From: Chloroflexota bacterium
GTDB taxonomy: Bacteria > Chloroflexota > Dormibacteria > Dormibacterales > Dormibacteraceae
Length of the DNA stretch: 64,000 bases
Direction of reading: 5' to 3'
Assembly (NCBI GenBank): GCA_005883575.1
Contig: VBFH01000005.1
Coordinates: 1-64,000 of the forward strand
Position numbers and translations under genes: made by a program. The notes under the pieces were generated by a model, which was not told where the DNA came from, did not search any database, and saw only the letters and a list, made by a program, of their open reading frames with translations. This document shows, in pieces, positions 57,555 through 64,000 of this stretch (position 1 is the stretch's first letter; every line of letters begins with the position of its first letter).

Positions 57555-58223
57555 ATGGCGACGGTGAAGGAAATCTGGCGCTATCCGGTCAAATCGATGG
57601 CAGGTGAGCGGCTCGAGTCATGCCTGGTCACCGAGCACGGACTCGAAGGCGACCGGCGTTACGCGCTGATAGACGGCTCGCCCAACCGAGCAGGCAAGTT
57701 CTTCAATATCAAGCAACACGCGGCACTGATGACCTATCGCGCGCGCCTGGCCGGCGGCAACGTGCAGGTGGTCGCGCCCGATGGCGCGAGCCTTCTCCCC
57801 GACCAGGGGATGGTGCGCAAGTTCGAGGCGGAGTCGGAGCGGCCACTCGTGCTGCGCGAGCTTCCCGGCGGCAACTTCGATGACTCGCAGGTTCTGATTG
57901 TCAATCTCGCCTCGGTCCAGGCGTTCGCGCTCGAGGCAGGGGTGCCACTCGACTACCGCAGGTTTCGCGCCAACCTCTACGTGGACGAGCTCGAACCGGA
58001 GGAGGAGCTGCGCTGGCTGGGCCGTGTCATCCGGGCCGGCGAGGCGGAGCTCGAGGTGACCAGCCGTTGCGAGCGCTGCAAGGTCATCACCATGGACCCG
58101 GACACGACCGAAGCCACGCCCGACATCCTGCGCGTCCTGGTCGACCTGCACGACGAGCGGATGGGGATGTACTGCCGGGTCGTCACGCCAGGAACTGTCT
58201 CCGTCGGCGACTTCGTCGGGTAG
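57555..58223 (+). CDS. MOSC-domain protein
   Basis: Encodes 222 residues. The MOSC N-terminal beta-barrel opens EIWRYPVKSMAGERLESCLVTEHGLEGDRRYALID, followed by the MOSC core with VPLDYRRFRANLYVDE and SRCERCKVITMDPDT, where the Cys is the likely sulfur or molybdenum site. MOSC proteins handle molybdenum cofactor sulfur or reduce N-oxygenated substrates (YiiM/mARC-like). It fits the molybdenum theme of the window. ATG 57555 is 73 nt after the S9-FHA gene. Confidence 0.87.
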   Translation: MATVKEIWRYPVKSMAGERLESCLVTEHGLEGDRRYALIDGSPNRAGKFFNIKQHAALMTYRARLAGGNVQVVAPDGASLLPDQGMVRKFEAESERPLVLRELPGGNFDDSQVLIVNLASVQAFALEAGVPLDYRRFRANLYVDELEPEEELRWLGRVIRAGEAELEVTSRCERCKVITMDPDTTEATPDILRVLVDLHDERMGMYCRVVTPGTVSVGDFVG

Positions 58224-58302
58224 CTATGTTTCAGTTCCGGGTTTCCTCTCATAAGTCCTAACCTTCACGGCGGAAGGTTTCGGTCAGAGCAGGAGGTCGC
58301 AC

Positions 58303-58725
58303 ATGGCGGTCAAGGCTTTCTCCGACGAGTGGGCCCAGCAGTTCAAGGACGAGGTCAACAAGTCGAGCGTCTACAAGTCGGCGGCCAAGGGCTGGAAGTG
58401 GACGGTCGGGCTGGTGGTCGAGGCCGAGCCGGACAAGAACTTTCCCGAGGCGAAAGGTGTCGTGATGGATCTATTTGACGGCTCGGCGCGCGACATCACG
58501 GTGGGGACAGCGGCCGACGCACAGAGGTGCAACTTTGTGATCACCGCTCCCTACTCGCGCTGGAAGCAGGTCGCCACCAAAGAGCTCGACGCGACCAAGG
58601 GCATGCTCCAGGGCAAGCTCAAGCTGAAGGGCGATTTGCCCACCATCGTGCGCTACACGAAGGCCTCGCAGGAGATGACCGAGTGCACGACGCGGGTCCC
58701 CGTCGAATGGCCGGACGAAAACTGA
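58303..58725 (+). CDS. SCP2-like sterol/lipid-binding protein
   Basis: Encodes 140 residues: FSDEWAQQFKDEVNKSSVYKSAAKGWKWTVGLVVEAEP, GVVMDLFDGSARDITVG, FVITAPYSRWKQVATKELDATKGMLQGKLKLKGDLPTIVRY. This is the SCP2 lipid-transfer fold. A strong ribosome site (GCAGGAGGT) precedes ATG 58303. First gene of the coupled propionyl-CoA operon; the next gene begins inside its last codons. It may bind acyl-CoA or lipid substrates for the operon enzymes (inference). Confidence 0.85.
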   Translation: MAVKAFSDEWAQQFKDEVNKSSVYKSAAKGWKWTVGLVVEAEPDKNFPEAKGVVMDLFDGSARDITVGTAADAQRCNFVITAPYSRWKQVATKELDATKGMLQGKLKLKGDLPTIVRYTKASQEMTECTTRVPVEWPDEN

Positions 58726-59153
58726 AGGCCAGGCCGAAGACGGTCGAGTACGCCGATGCCGAACCCAGCGCGTTCGCGTCCATGCTTGGGGGGCTGATCG
58801 AGGCCAACGTCGAAAGCCGGCCCGAGAAGCAGAGGGACTTCGGTTCACTCGCCGCGCGCGTCGGCATCTTCGTGACCGACATCGACGAAGGCGTGACGCT
58901 CGACTTTCAGGGCGGTCACCTGGTTGTCCACAACGGCCTGGCCCCCAGGCGCGACCTCACGATCCGCGCCGAGGCCGGGACCGTGATGAACCTGAGCAAC
59001 CTGAAGATCGGGCTTTTCGGGATGCCCGTCTACTACGACGAGGTCGGGCGAGGCGTGGCGGCAAAGCTTCTGCAACGGAAGCTGCGAATCGATGGATTGC
59101 TGGGCAACCTCGCCACCCTCAACACGGTGACGCGCATCTTCTCCGTTCAATGA
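58707..59153 (+). CDS. Second SCP2-like protein
   Basis: Encodes 148 residues from ATG 58707, overlapping the first SCP2 gene by 19 nt. FASMLGGLIEANVESRPEKQRDFGSLAARVGIFVTDIDEGVTLDF, then LVVHNGLAPRRDLTIRAEAGTVMNLSNLKIGLFGMPVYYD and VAAKLLQRKLRIDG follow an SCP2-like pattern. Probably a lipid- or acyl-binding protein paired with its neighbour. The stop overlaps the dehydrogenase relic's ATG by 4 nt. Confidence 0.7.
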   Translation: MAGRKLKARPKTVEYADAEPSAFASMLGGLIEANVESRPEKQRDFGSLAARVGIFVTDIDEGVTLDFQGGHLVVHNGLAPRRDLTIRAEAGTVMNLSNLKIGLFGMPVYYDEVGRGVAAKLLQRKLRIDGLLGNLATLNTVTRIFSVQ

Positions 59154-59281
59154 AACTCGCAGTGGTCGGCGCCGGCAGCATGGGCGCGGAGATCGCACAG
59201 CAGGCGGCTCTACATGGCATCAAGGTAAAAGCGGGAAAGCTTGGACGGAAGGTCGAAGAAGGGTGGTATCGCTATCAGTGA
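59150..59281 (+). pseudogene. 43-aa in-frame relic of 3-hydroxyacyl-CoA dehydrogenase
   Basis: The frame reads MKLAVVGAGSMGAEIAQQ, AALHGIKV, then KAGKLGRKVEEGWYRYQ. The first ~25 residues are the N-terminal NAD-binding start of 3-hydroxyacyl-CoA dehydrogenase (GxGxxG); the last ~15 are the characteristic C-terminal GRLGRKTGRGFYDY-like end. About 240 residues between them are missing, yet the frame and both coupled overlaps (ATGA with SCP2, TGATG with the epimerase) are kept. It cannot be an active dehydrogenase. It is either a true internal deletion or an assembly collapse. Confidence 0.75.
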
Positions 59282-59673
59282 TGAAGATTCACCACGTAGG
59301 CGTGGCGGTCGACGACCTGGACGCTGCGATCAGGCTCTACACGACGGCTTTCGGCGCCGAGCTGACGCATCGCGCCTCCAATGAGAAGGACGGGCTGAAG
59401 GCCGCCTTTCTGCGCGCCGGCGAGGCCGAGGTCGAGCTTCTGCAGCCGCTGCGCGACGACACCCCGGTCGGCAAGTTTCTGGCCAAGCGCGGGCCTGGCC
59501 TGCACCACATCGCCGTCGCCGTGCCGGACATCGAGAAGGCGATCGCCGACGCGCGGGCTGACGGCCTCGAGATGATCGATCAGGAACCGCGGATCGGCCT
59601 GCACGGCACGCGCATCGCCTTCATCCATCCAAGAAGCGTCGGCGGTGTGCTGACGGAGCTCGTCGAGACATGA
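59281..59673 (+). CDS. mce: Methylmalonyl-CoA epimerase
   Basis: Encodes 130 residues of the glyoxalase/VOC fold: MKIHHVGVAVDDLDAAIRLY, VELLQPLRDDTPVGKFLAKRGPGLHHIAVAV, GLHGTRIAFIHPRSVGGVLTELVE. The metal ligands (His near the start, HH in the middle, late Glu) are in place. It interconverts (S)- and (R)-methylmalonyl-CoA between the carboxylase and the mutase. The mutase starts in its stop (ATGA). Confidence 0.93.
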   Translation: MKIHHVGVAVDDLDAAIRLYTTAFGAELTHRASNEKDGLKAAFLRAGEAEVELLQPLRDDTPVGKFLAKRGPGLHHIAVAVPDIEKAIADARADGLEMIDQEPRIGLHGTRIAFIHPRSVGGVLTELVET

Positions 59674-61238
59674 CCGAAATTCAAAACGACAGTGGCCTGC
59701 CGCTCAAGCCTGTCTACTCAGTCGAGGATCGGCGTGCCGAGGAACCGCCGCCAGGGACGTTCCCTTTCACGCGCGGCATCCACAAGGACATGTATCGCGG
59801 ACGCCTGTGGACGATGCGCCAGTACGCCGGGTTCGGCACGGCGGCCAAATCCAACAAGCGCTACCGGTTTCTTTTGAAGCAGGGTCAGACCGGGCTGTCG
59901 GTCGCCTTCGACCTGCCCACCCAGATCGGCTACGACTCGGACGATCCCATGGCCAACGGCGAGGTCGGCAAGGTGGGTGTGGCGATCGACTCGCTCGAGG
60001 ACATGGAGATCCTGCTCCAGGACATCCCGCTCGAGCAGGTTTCCACGTCGATGACGATCAACGCGACCGCCGCCATGCTCCTGCTTCTTTATCAACTGGT
60101 GGCCGAGAAGCAGGGATGCCCGCCGGAGAAGATCACGGGCACAGTCCAGAACGACATCCTCAAGGAGTACGCGGCCCGGGGAACGTACATCTTTCCGCCC
60201 CAACCGTCGATGCGTTTGATCACCGACCTTTTCGCCTACTGCGCGCAGAACCTGCCCAACTGGAACACGATCTCGATCTCGGGCTACCACATGCGGGAGG
60301 CCGGTTCGACCGCGGCCGAGGAGATCGCCTTCACCCTCAGCCACGCCATCGCCTACGTCGAGGCGGCGCAGGCGGCCGGCCTTGCCGTAGACGATTTCGC
60401 GCCGCGCGTCTCGTTCTTCTTTGCCTGCCACATGGACTTCTTCGAAGAGGTGGCGAAGTTTCGCGCCGCCCGGCGCATGTGGGCGCGGATCATGCGCGAC
60501 CGGTTCCACGCCCGAGACGAGCGCGCGCAGGCGTTGCGCTTTCACACGCAGACTGGCGGGGTGACTCTCACTGCGCAGCAACCCCTCAACAACGTCGTCC
60601 GTACGACTCTCGAGGCCATGAGCGCTGTGCTCGGCGGCACGCAATCGCTGCACACCAACGCGTATGACGAGGCGCTCGGCCTGCCGTCGGAGAGCGCGGC
60701 CGAGATCGCATTGAGGACGCAACAGGTCATCGGCTACGAGTCCGCGGTGCCGTTCGTCGCCGATCCGCTCGGCGGCTCTTACTACGTCGAGAACCTCACC
60801 GACCGCGTCGAGGAAGAGGCGCTCGCGATCATGGCCGAGATCGACGAGCTGGGCGGCGCCGTCAGCTGCATCGAGACGGGGTGGACGCAGCGCCGGATCG
60901 CGGACAGCGCGTACCGGCTGCAGCGGCGAATCGAGGCGGGCGACCGCGTCGTCGTGGGGGTGAATCGCTACGCCGAGACCGACTCGCGTCCCGTCGAGAT
61001 CATGCGCGTGAGCCCGCGGCAGCAGGCCGCCCAGTCTGGCGCCCTGAAGAAGCTCCGGGCGCGCCGCCCGAAGGCCACCGTCGAGCGCCACCTGGCGGAG
61101 CTCGAACGCGCGGCGCGTGGAACCGGCAACCTGATGCCGCCGCTGAAGGCGGCCCTCGCGGACTACGTGACCATCGGCGAATGCTGCCGCGTCCTGCGCG
61201 GCGTGTTCGGCGAATTCCACCCAGGGGAGGCTGCGTGA
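59670..61238 (+). CDS. mutA: Methylmalonyl-CoA mutase, large (catalytic) subunit
   Basis: Encodes 522 residues: the mutase TIM-barrel domain only. FTRGIHKDMYRGRLWTMRQYAGFGTAAKSNKRYRFLL, GLSVAFDLPTQIGYDSD, SMTINATAAMLL, GTVQNDILKEYAARGTYIFPP, NTISISGYHMREAGST and RTTLEAMSAVLGGTQSLHTNAYDEALGLPS are canonical. The cobalamin-binding domain (DxHxxG) is absent, as in split-subunit mutases; its partner gene is not in the window. Product is succinyl-CoA. TGATG coupling to the next gene. Confidence 0.94.
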   Translation: MTEIQNDSGLPLKPVYSVEDRRAEEPPPGTFPFTRGIHKDMYRGRLWTMRQYAGFGTAAKSNKRYRFLLKQGQTGLSVAFDLPTQIGYDSDDPMANGEVGKVGVAIDSLEDMEILLQDIPLEQVSTSMTINATAAMLLLLYQLVAEKQGCPPEKITGTVQNDILKEYAARGTYIFPPQPSMRLITDLFAYCAQNLPNWNTISISGYHMREAGSTAAEEIAFTLSHAIAYVEAAQAAGLAVDDFAPRVSFFFACHMDFFEEVAKFRAARRMWARIMRDRFHARDERAQALRFHTQTGGVTLTAQQPLNNVVRTTLEAMSAVLGGTQSLHTNAYDEALGLPSESAAEIALRTQQVIGYESAVPFVADPLGGSYYVENLTDRVEEEALAIMAEIDELGGAVSCIETGWTQRRIADSAYRLQRRIEAGDRVVVGVNRYAETDSRPVEIMRVSPRQQAAQSGALKKLRARRPKATVERHLAELERAARGTGNLMPPLKAALADYVTIGECCRVLRGVFGEFHPGEAA

Positions 61239-61648
61239 TGTATCCGAGTGTCATACCGATGATCGCTTACGAGAACGGGCCGGTAGCGATGGACTGGCTT
61301 GCGAACGCCTTTGGCTTTCGCGAGCGCGCGCGCTTGCTCGGTGACGGCGGCAGGCTCAGCCACGGCGAGATGGAGGCCGGCGACGGCATGATCATGCTCG
61401 CCACGCCTTCGCCGCATTACCACGCACCCAAGCACCACCGCGAAGAATGTGACGCCGCCCGACGCTGGCAGGAGGTGCCGTACATCGTCGACGGCGTCCT
61501 CGTCTACGTCGACGACGTCAGGTCCCACTACGAGCGCGCCCGGGCCGAGGGCGCGACCATCCTGTCCGAGGTCGAAGAGGGCGAGGAGGGCAAGCGTTAC
61601 CGCGCCGAGGACCTAGAGGGACATCGCTGGATGTTCATCCAGCGCTGA
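61238..61648 (+). CDS. VOC/glyoxalase-family protein (PhnB-like)
   Basis: Encodes 136 residues: PSVIPMIAYENGPVAMDWLANAFGFRERARLLGDGGRLSHGEMEAGDGMIMLATPS, then VDGVLVYVDDVRSHYERARAEGATILSEVEEGEEGKRYRAEDLEGHRWMF. This is the PhnB-type VOC fold, distinct from the epimerase. Role in the operon unknown. Both ends overlap neighbours by 1 nt (TGATG), so it is a firm member of the propionyl-CoA operon. Confidence 0.85.
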   Translation: MYPSVIPMIAYENGPVAMDWLANAFGFRERARLLGDGGRLSHGEMEAGDGMIMLATPSPHYHAPKHHREECDAARRWQEVPYIVDGVLVYVDDVRSHYERARAEGATILSEVEEGEEGKRYRAEDLEGHRWMFIQR

Positions 61649-63204
61649 TGGCGACGCCGCCTCGGCACAAGAAGGTCGACCCGCTCAACGAGCTGCGACA
61701 GCGCAAGTACGAGGCCGGGCACGGCGACGCCGAGGCGTTCAACCGCCAGCACGCCAAGGGCAAGCTCACCGCGCGTGAGCGGATCGCGCGCCTGGTCGAC
61801 CGCAACTCGTTCGAGGAGATCGACCTCTTCGCCACCCACAGGGCGAGCGGCTTCGGGATCGAGTCCAGGCGAGTGCCGGGTGATGGCGTGGTCACGGGTA
61901 TGGCGAAGATCGACGGCCGCGACGTCATGCTGTTCAGCCACGACGCGAGCGTGTTCGGCGGCTCCCTTGGCGAGGTCTTCGCCGAGAAGGTGATCAAGGC
62001 CATGGACCTGGCCGTGAGCAACCGGGTCCCGATCATCGGCATCAACGACTCGGGCGGTGCGCGGATCCAGGAAGGCGTGGTCTCGCTCGCCGGTTACGCC
62101 GAGATCTTCTGGCGCAACGTCGAGGCGAGCGGCGTCGTCCCGCAGCTCAGCCTGATCCTCGGGCCCTGCACCGGGGGCGCGGTGTACTCGCCTGCGATCA
62201 CCGACTTCACCTTCATGGTCCACGGCGTGGGTTACATGTTCATCACCGGTCCGGAGGTCATCCGGGTCACCACCGGCGAGGATGTGACGTTCGACTCGCT
62301 CGGCGGGGCCGAGGTTCACAACGTGAAGTCAGGCGTGGCGCATTTCCTGGCCGAGAGCGAGGACGAGTGCTTCGCCCAGGTCCGCAAGCTGTTCCGGTAC
62401 ATCCCGCAGAGCTGCGACGACCTGCCGCGCGTGCTCGAGGCGACGGACGATCCAGAGCGCGCCGAGCCCTCGCTTGCCACGGTCATTCCCGACAACCCGA
62501 AGGAGCCGTACGACATCAAGGACGTCATCGGCGCGGTTGTCGACCAGGGCGATTTCTTCGAGGTGCATCCCTACTTCGCCATGAACCTCGTGGTCGGCTT
62601 CGCCCACCTCGACGGCAAGCCCGTGGGCGTCGTGGCGAACCAACCCAAGGTGATGGCCGGCGCTCTCGACATCAACGCGTCGGACAAGGGCGCGCGGTTC
62701 GTGCGTTTCTGCGACGCGTTCAACATCCCGCTCGTGACCTTTGTCGACGTGCCTGGGTTTCTGCCCGGGACGTCGCAGGAGTATGGCGGCATCATCCGTC
62801 ACGGAGCCAAGCTCCTCTACGCCTTCAGCGAGGCGACGGTGCCGAAGCTCACGGTGATCACACGCAAGGCGTACGGAGGCGCGTATTGCGTCATGTGCTC
62901 GAAGCACATCCGTGCCGACTTCAATGTGGCCTGGCCCACGGCCGAGATTGCGGTGATGGGCCCTGAAGGCGCGGTGAACATCCTTTTCCGGCGTGAGCTG
63001 GCGAGTGGCGAGGCGCAGCGGAGCGAGCTGGTCAGCGAGTACACGGAGCGTTTCGCTAACCCGTACATCGCCGCGGAGCGAGGCTACATCGACGACGTGA
63101 TCGAGCCGGGTCGGACGCGCGGAGAGCTGATCCGCGCGCTGCGGATCGCGATGCGCAAGGAGCGGCGCCGAAGTCCGCGCTGGCACGGAAACATCCCGCT
63201 TTAG
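61648..63204 (+). CDS. pccB: Propionyl-CoA (acyl-CoA) carboxylase, carboxyltransferase subunit
   Basis: Encodes 518 residues. GKLTARERIARLVDRNSFEEID, NDSGGARIQEGVVSLAGYAEIFWRNVEASGVVPQLSLILGPCTGGAVYSPAITDF, VDVPGFLPGTSQEYGGIIRHGAKLLYAFSEATVPKLTVITRKAYGGAYCVMCSKH, and the C-terminal RRSPRWHGNIPL are textbook carboxyltransferase features. With the epimerase and mutase it points to propionyl-CoA carboxylase; a methylmalonyl-CoA decarboxylase alpha subunit (MmdA) is a close relative. The biotin carboxylase subunit is not in the window. Confidence 0.92.
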   Translation: MATPPRHKKVDPLNELRQRKYEAGHGDAEAFNRQHAKGKLTARERIARLVDRNSFEEIDLFATHRASGFGIESRRVPGDGVVTGMAKIDGRDVMLFSHDASVFGGSLGEVFAEKVIKAMDLAVSNRVPIIGINDSGGARIQEGVVSLAGYAEIFWRNVEASGVVPQLSLILGPCTGGAVYSPAITDFTFMVHGVGYMFITGPEVIRVTTGEDVTFDSLGGAEVHNVKSGVAHFLAESEDECFAQVRKLFRYIPQSCDDLPRVLEATDDPERAEPSLATVIPDNPKEPYDIKDVIGAVVDQGDFFEVHPYFAMNLVVGFAHLDGKPVGVVANQPKVMAGALDINASDKGARFVRFCDAFNIPLVTFVDVPGFLPGTSQEYGGIIRHGAKLLYAFSEATVPKLTVITRKAYGGAYCVMCSKHIRADFNVAWPTAEIAVMGPEGAVNILFRRELASGEAQRSELVSEYTERFANPYIAAERGYIDDVIEPGRTRGELIRALRIAMRKERRRSPRWHGNIPL

Positions 63205-63219
63205 GCGACACTTAAGCCG

Positions 63220-63507
63220 ATGCCGCATCAGGACGCGCAGGGGCGGTGGATCTCAGACGACGGACTTCAGTATTGGGATGGCAACGCGTGGCGCCCGACA
63301 GGCGCGCAGGCGCCCGCGCGCAGCGGTATATCGGCCGTTCCGGCCGTCCTCATTGGATGCGGTTTCGCGCTCGTGATCGTGCTCTTGCTCGGCATCGGCC
63401 TCGTGGTCTTCATGTTCAACAGTGCCGAGTTCCAGCGCGGGTTTTGCAACGGCTGGCTGAGCGGAAACAACCAGAACCTCACTTGCCCATTCCACCCCTC
63501 CCCCTGA
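63220..63507 (+). CDS. Small membrane protein with DUF2510-like N terminus
   Basis: Encodes 95 residues. GRWISDDGLQYWDGNAWRPTG resembles the DUF2510 motif (W.DG..WR). One membrane helix follows (VPAVLIGCGFALVIVLLLGIGLVVFMF), then a short Cys-containing tail (FCNGWLSGNNQNLTCPFHP) probably outside. Function unknown. Lies between pccB and sucC, 15 nt after pccB. Confidence 0.72.
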   Translation: MPHQDAQGRWISDDGLQYWDGNAWRPTGAQAPARSGISAVPAVLIGCGFALVIVLLLGIGLVVFMFNSAEFQRGFCNGWLSGNNQNLTCPFHPSP

Positions 63508-63508
63508 G

Positions 63509-64000
63509 TTGAAGCTTCTCGAGTACCAGGCCAAGGAGGTGCTGGCCTCGCTTGGCATCGCGATCCCGCCGGGCGTGGTCGCGCGCAACCCCGCCGAAGC
63601 CGCGGCTGCCTTTGCCAGGCTCGGCCCGGTGGCGGTCAAGGCTCAGGTACCGGTCGGTGGCCGCGGCAAAGCCGGCGGCATCAAGCTCGCCAGCTCAGAG
63701 GCGGAAGCCCGGCGCGCCGCAGAGCAGATCATCGGCATGGACATCAAAGGTTTCAAGGTGCCCCTCGTCTACTGCGAGGCCGCGCTCGACATCGCGCGCG
63801 AGATTTATCTCGGCTTCACCGTGGACCGCGACGCGCGGGCCAACATCCTGATGCTGTCGGCGAAGGGCGGCATGGAAATCGAGCAGGTGGCAGAGGAGTC
63901 GCCGGCGGCGATTGCGCGGCTCTACCCGAATCCATGGCGCGGCCCGCTGGACTTCGAGCTCACTCAGCTCGTGTTCGACGCGGGGCTGGGCGACCTGTCG
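63509..64000 (+). CDS. sucC: Succinyl-CoA synthetase beta subunit (5' part, cut by window end)
   Basis: TTG 63509 opens a frame running off the window after 164 codons: KLLEYQAKEVLASLGIAIPPG, VAVKAQVPVGGRGKAGGIKLA, VPLVYCEAALDIAREIYLGFTVDRDARANILMLSAKGGMEIEQVAEESP, LTQLVFDAGLG. These are SucC ATP-grasp N-terminal motifs. It would turn succinyl-CoA from the mutase into succinate with ATP or GTP synthesis. The start overlaps no gene; the previous stop is 1 nt away. Confidence 0.9.
   Translation, partial: MKLLEYQAKEVLASLGIAIPPGVVARNPAEAAAAFARLGPVAVKAQVPVGGRGKAGGIKLASSEAEARRAAEQIIGMDIKGFKVPLVYCEAALDIAREIYLGFTVDRDARANILMLSAKGGMEIEQVAEESPAAIARLYPNPWRGPLDFELTQLVFDAGLGDLS

Overview
The window is about 64 kb of gene-dense, GC-rich bacterial chromosome. 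It has frequent GTG and TTG starts, 1-4 nt start/stop overlaps and almost no spacer DNA. No rRNA, tRNA, CRISPR array, prophage or insertion sequence is visible. The gene set (menaquinone pathway, aerobic CO-dehydrogenase-type molybdenum hydroxylase, Rieske protein, sulfite-oxidase-type enzyme, methylmalonyl-CoA pathway, many GAF domains) suggests an aerobic, menaquinone-using soil-type bacterium of the high-GC terrabacterial groups (Chloroflexota/Dormibacterota or Actinomycetota-like). The phylum cannot be fixed from sequence reading alone.

Layout. 0-6.3 kb: Rieske protein, lipase-like hydrolase, EamA transporter, cold-shock protein with a hairpin leader and clean terminator, AlkA-type glycosylase, a TetR remnant, small proteins, a methyltransferase and an amidase. 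6.4-17 kb: a molybdenum-hydroxylase locus (coxG divergent from coxS-coxL-coxM, then coxD-coxE-coxF/xdhC), a CGNR zinc-finger regulator, endonuclease IV and a MocA-type cytidylyltransferase with an extra N-terminal region. The CoxL active-site loop is the form II type, so CO itself may not be the substrate. 17-25 kb: menaquinone genes menB, menA, menH, menD and menF, with a MerR regulator and two paralogous alpha/beta hydrolases, one frameshifted. 25.4-30.8 kb: a reverse-strand set of a truncated lytic transglycosylase, a divergent FtsH-like membrane metalloprotease, a DUF5317 protein, an M20 amidohydrolase and a response regulator. 31-36.4 kb: a signalling locus with a 41-residue membrane protein, a lone receiver, a six-GAF histidine kinase, and a protein that looks like a histidine phosphotransferase of the ChpT/Spo0B kind.

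36.4-48.7 kb is mostly housekeeping (MBL hydrolase, rlmN, DUF72, lgt, gltX, S51 peptidase, plsC, epimerase, galU). It is interrupted at 44.7-45.2 kb by three tandem 168-170 bp hairpin-rich repeats. 48.7-57.5 kb: CaiB-type CoA transferase, coaE, fixC-like flavoprotein, a hydrolase with a perfect 114 bp internal duplication, a membrane-anchored sulfite-oxidase-family enzyme, and an S9 peptidase fused to an FHA domain. 57.5-64 kb: a MOSC protein and a coupled operon for propionyl-CoA to succinyl-CoA conversion (SCP2-like proteins, epimerase, mutase large subunit, carboxyltransferase, start of sucC), which includes a 43-codon in-frame relic of 3-hydroxyacyl-CoA dehydrogenase.

The most interesting items are the putative multistep phosphorelay at 30-36.4 kb, the S9-FHA fusion with a GarA-like threonine motif, the tandem structured repeats, the divergent FtsH-like protease, and six tail-to-tail gene pairs whose stop codons overlap by exactly four bases.
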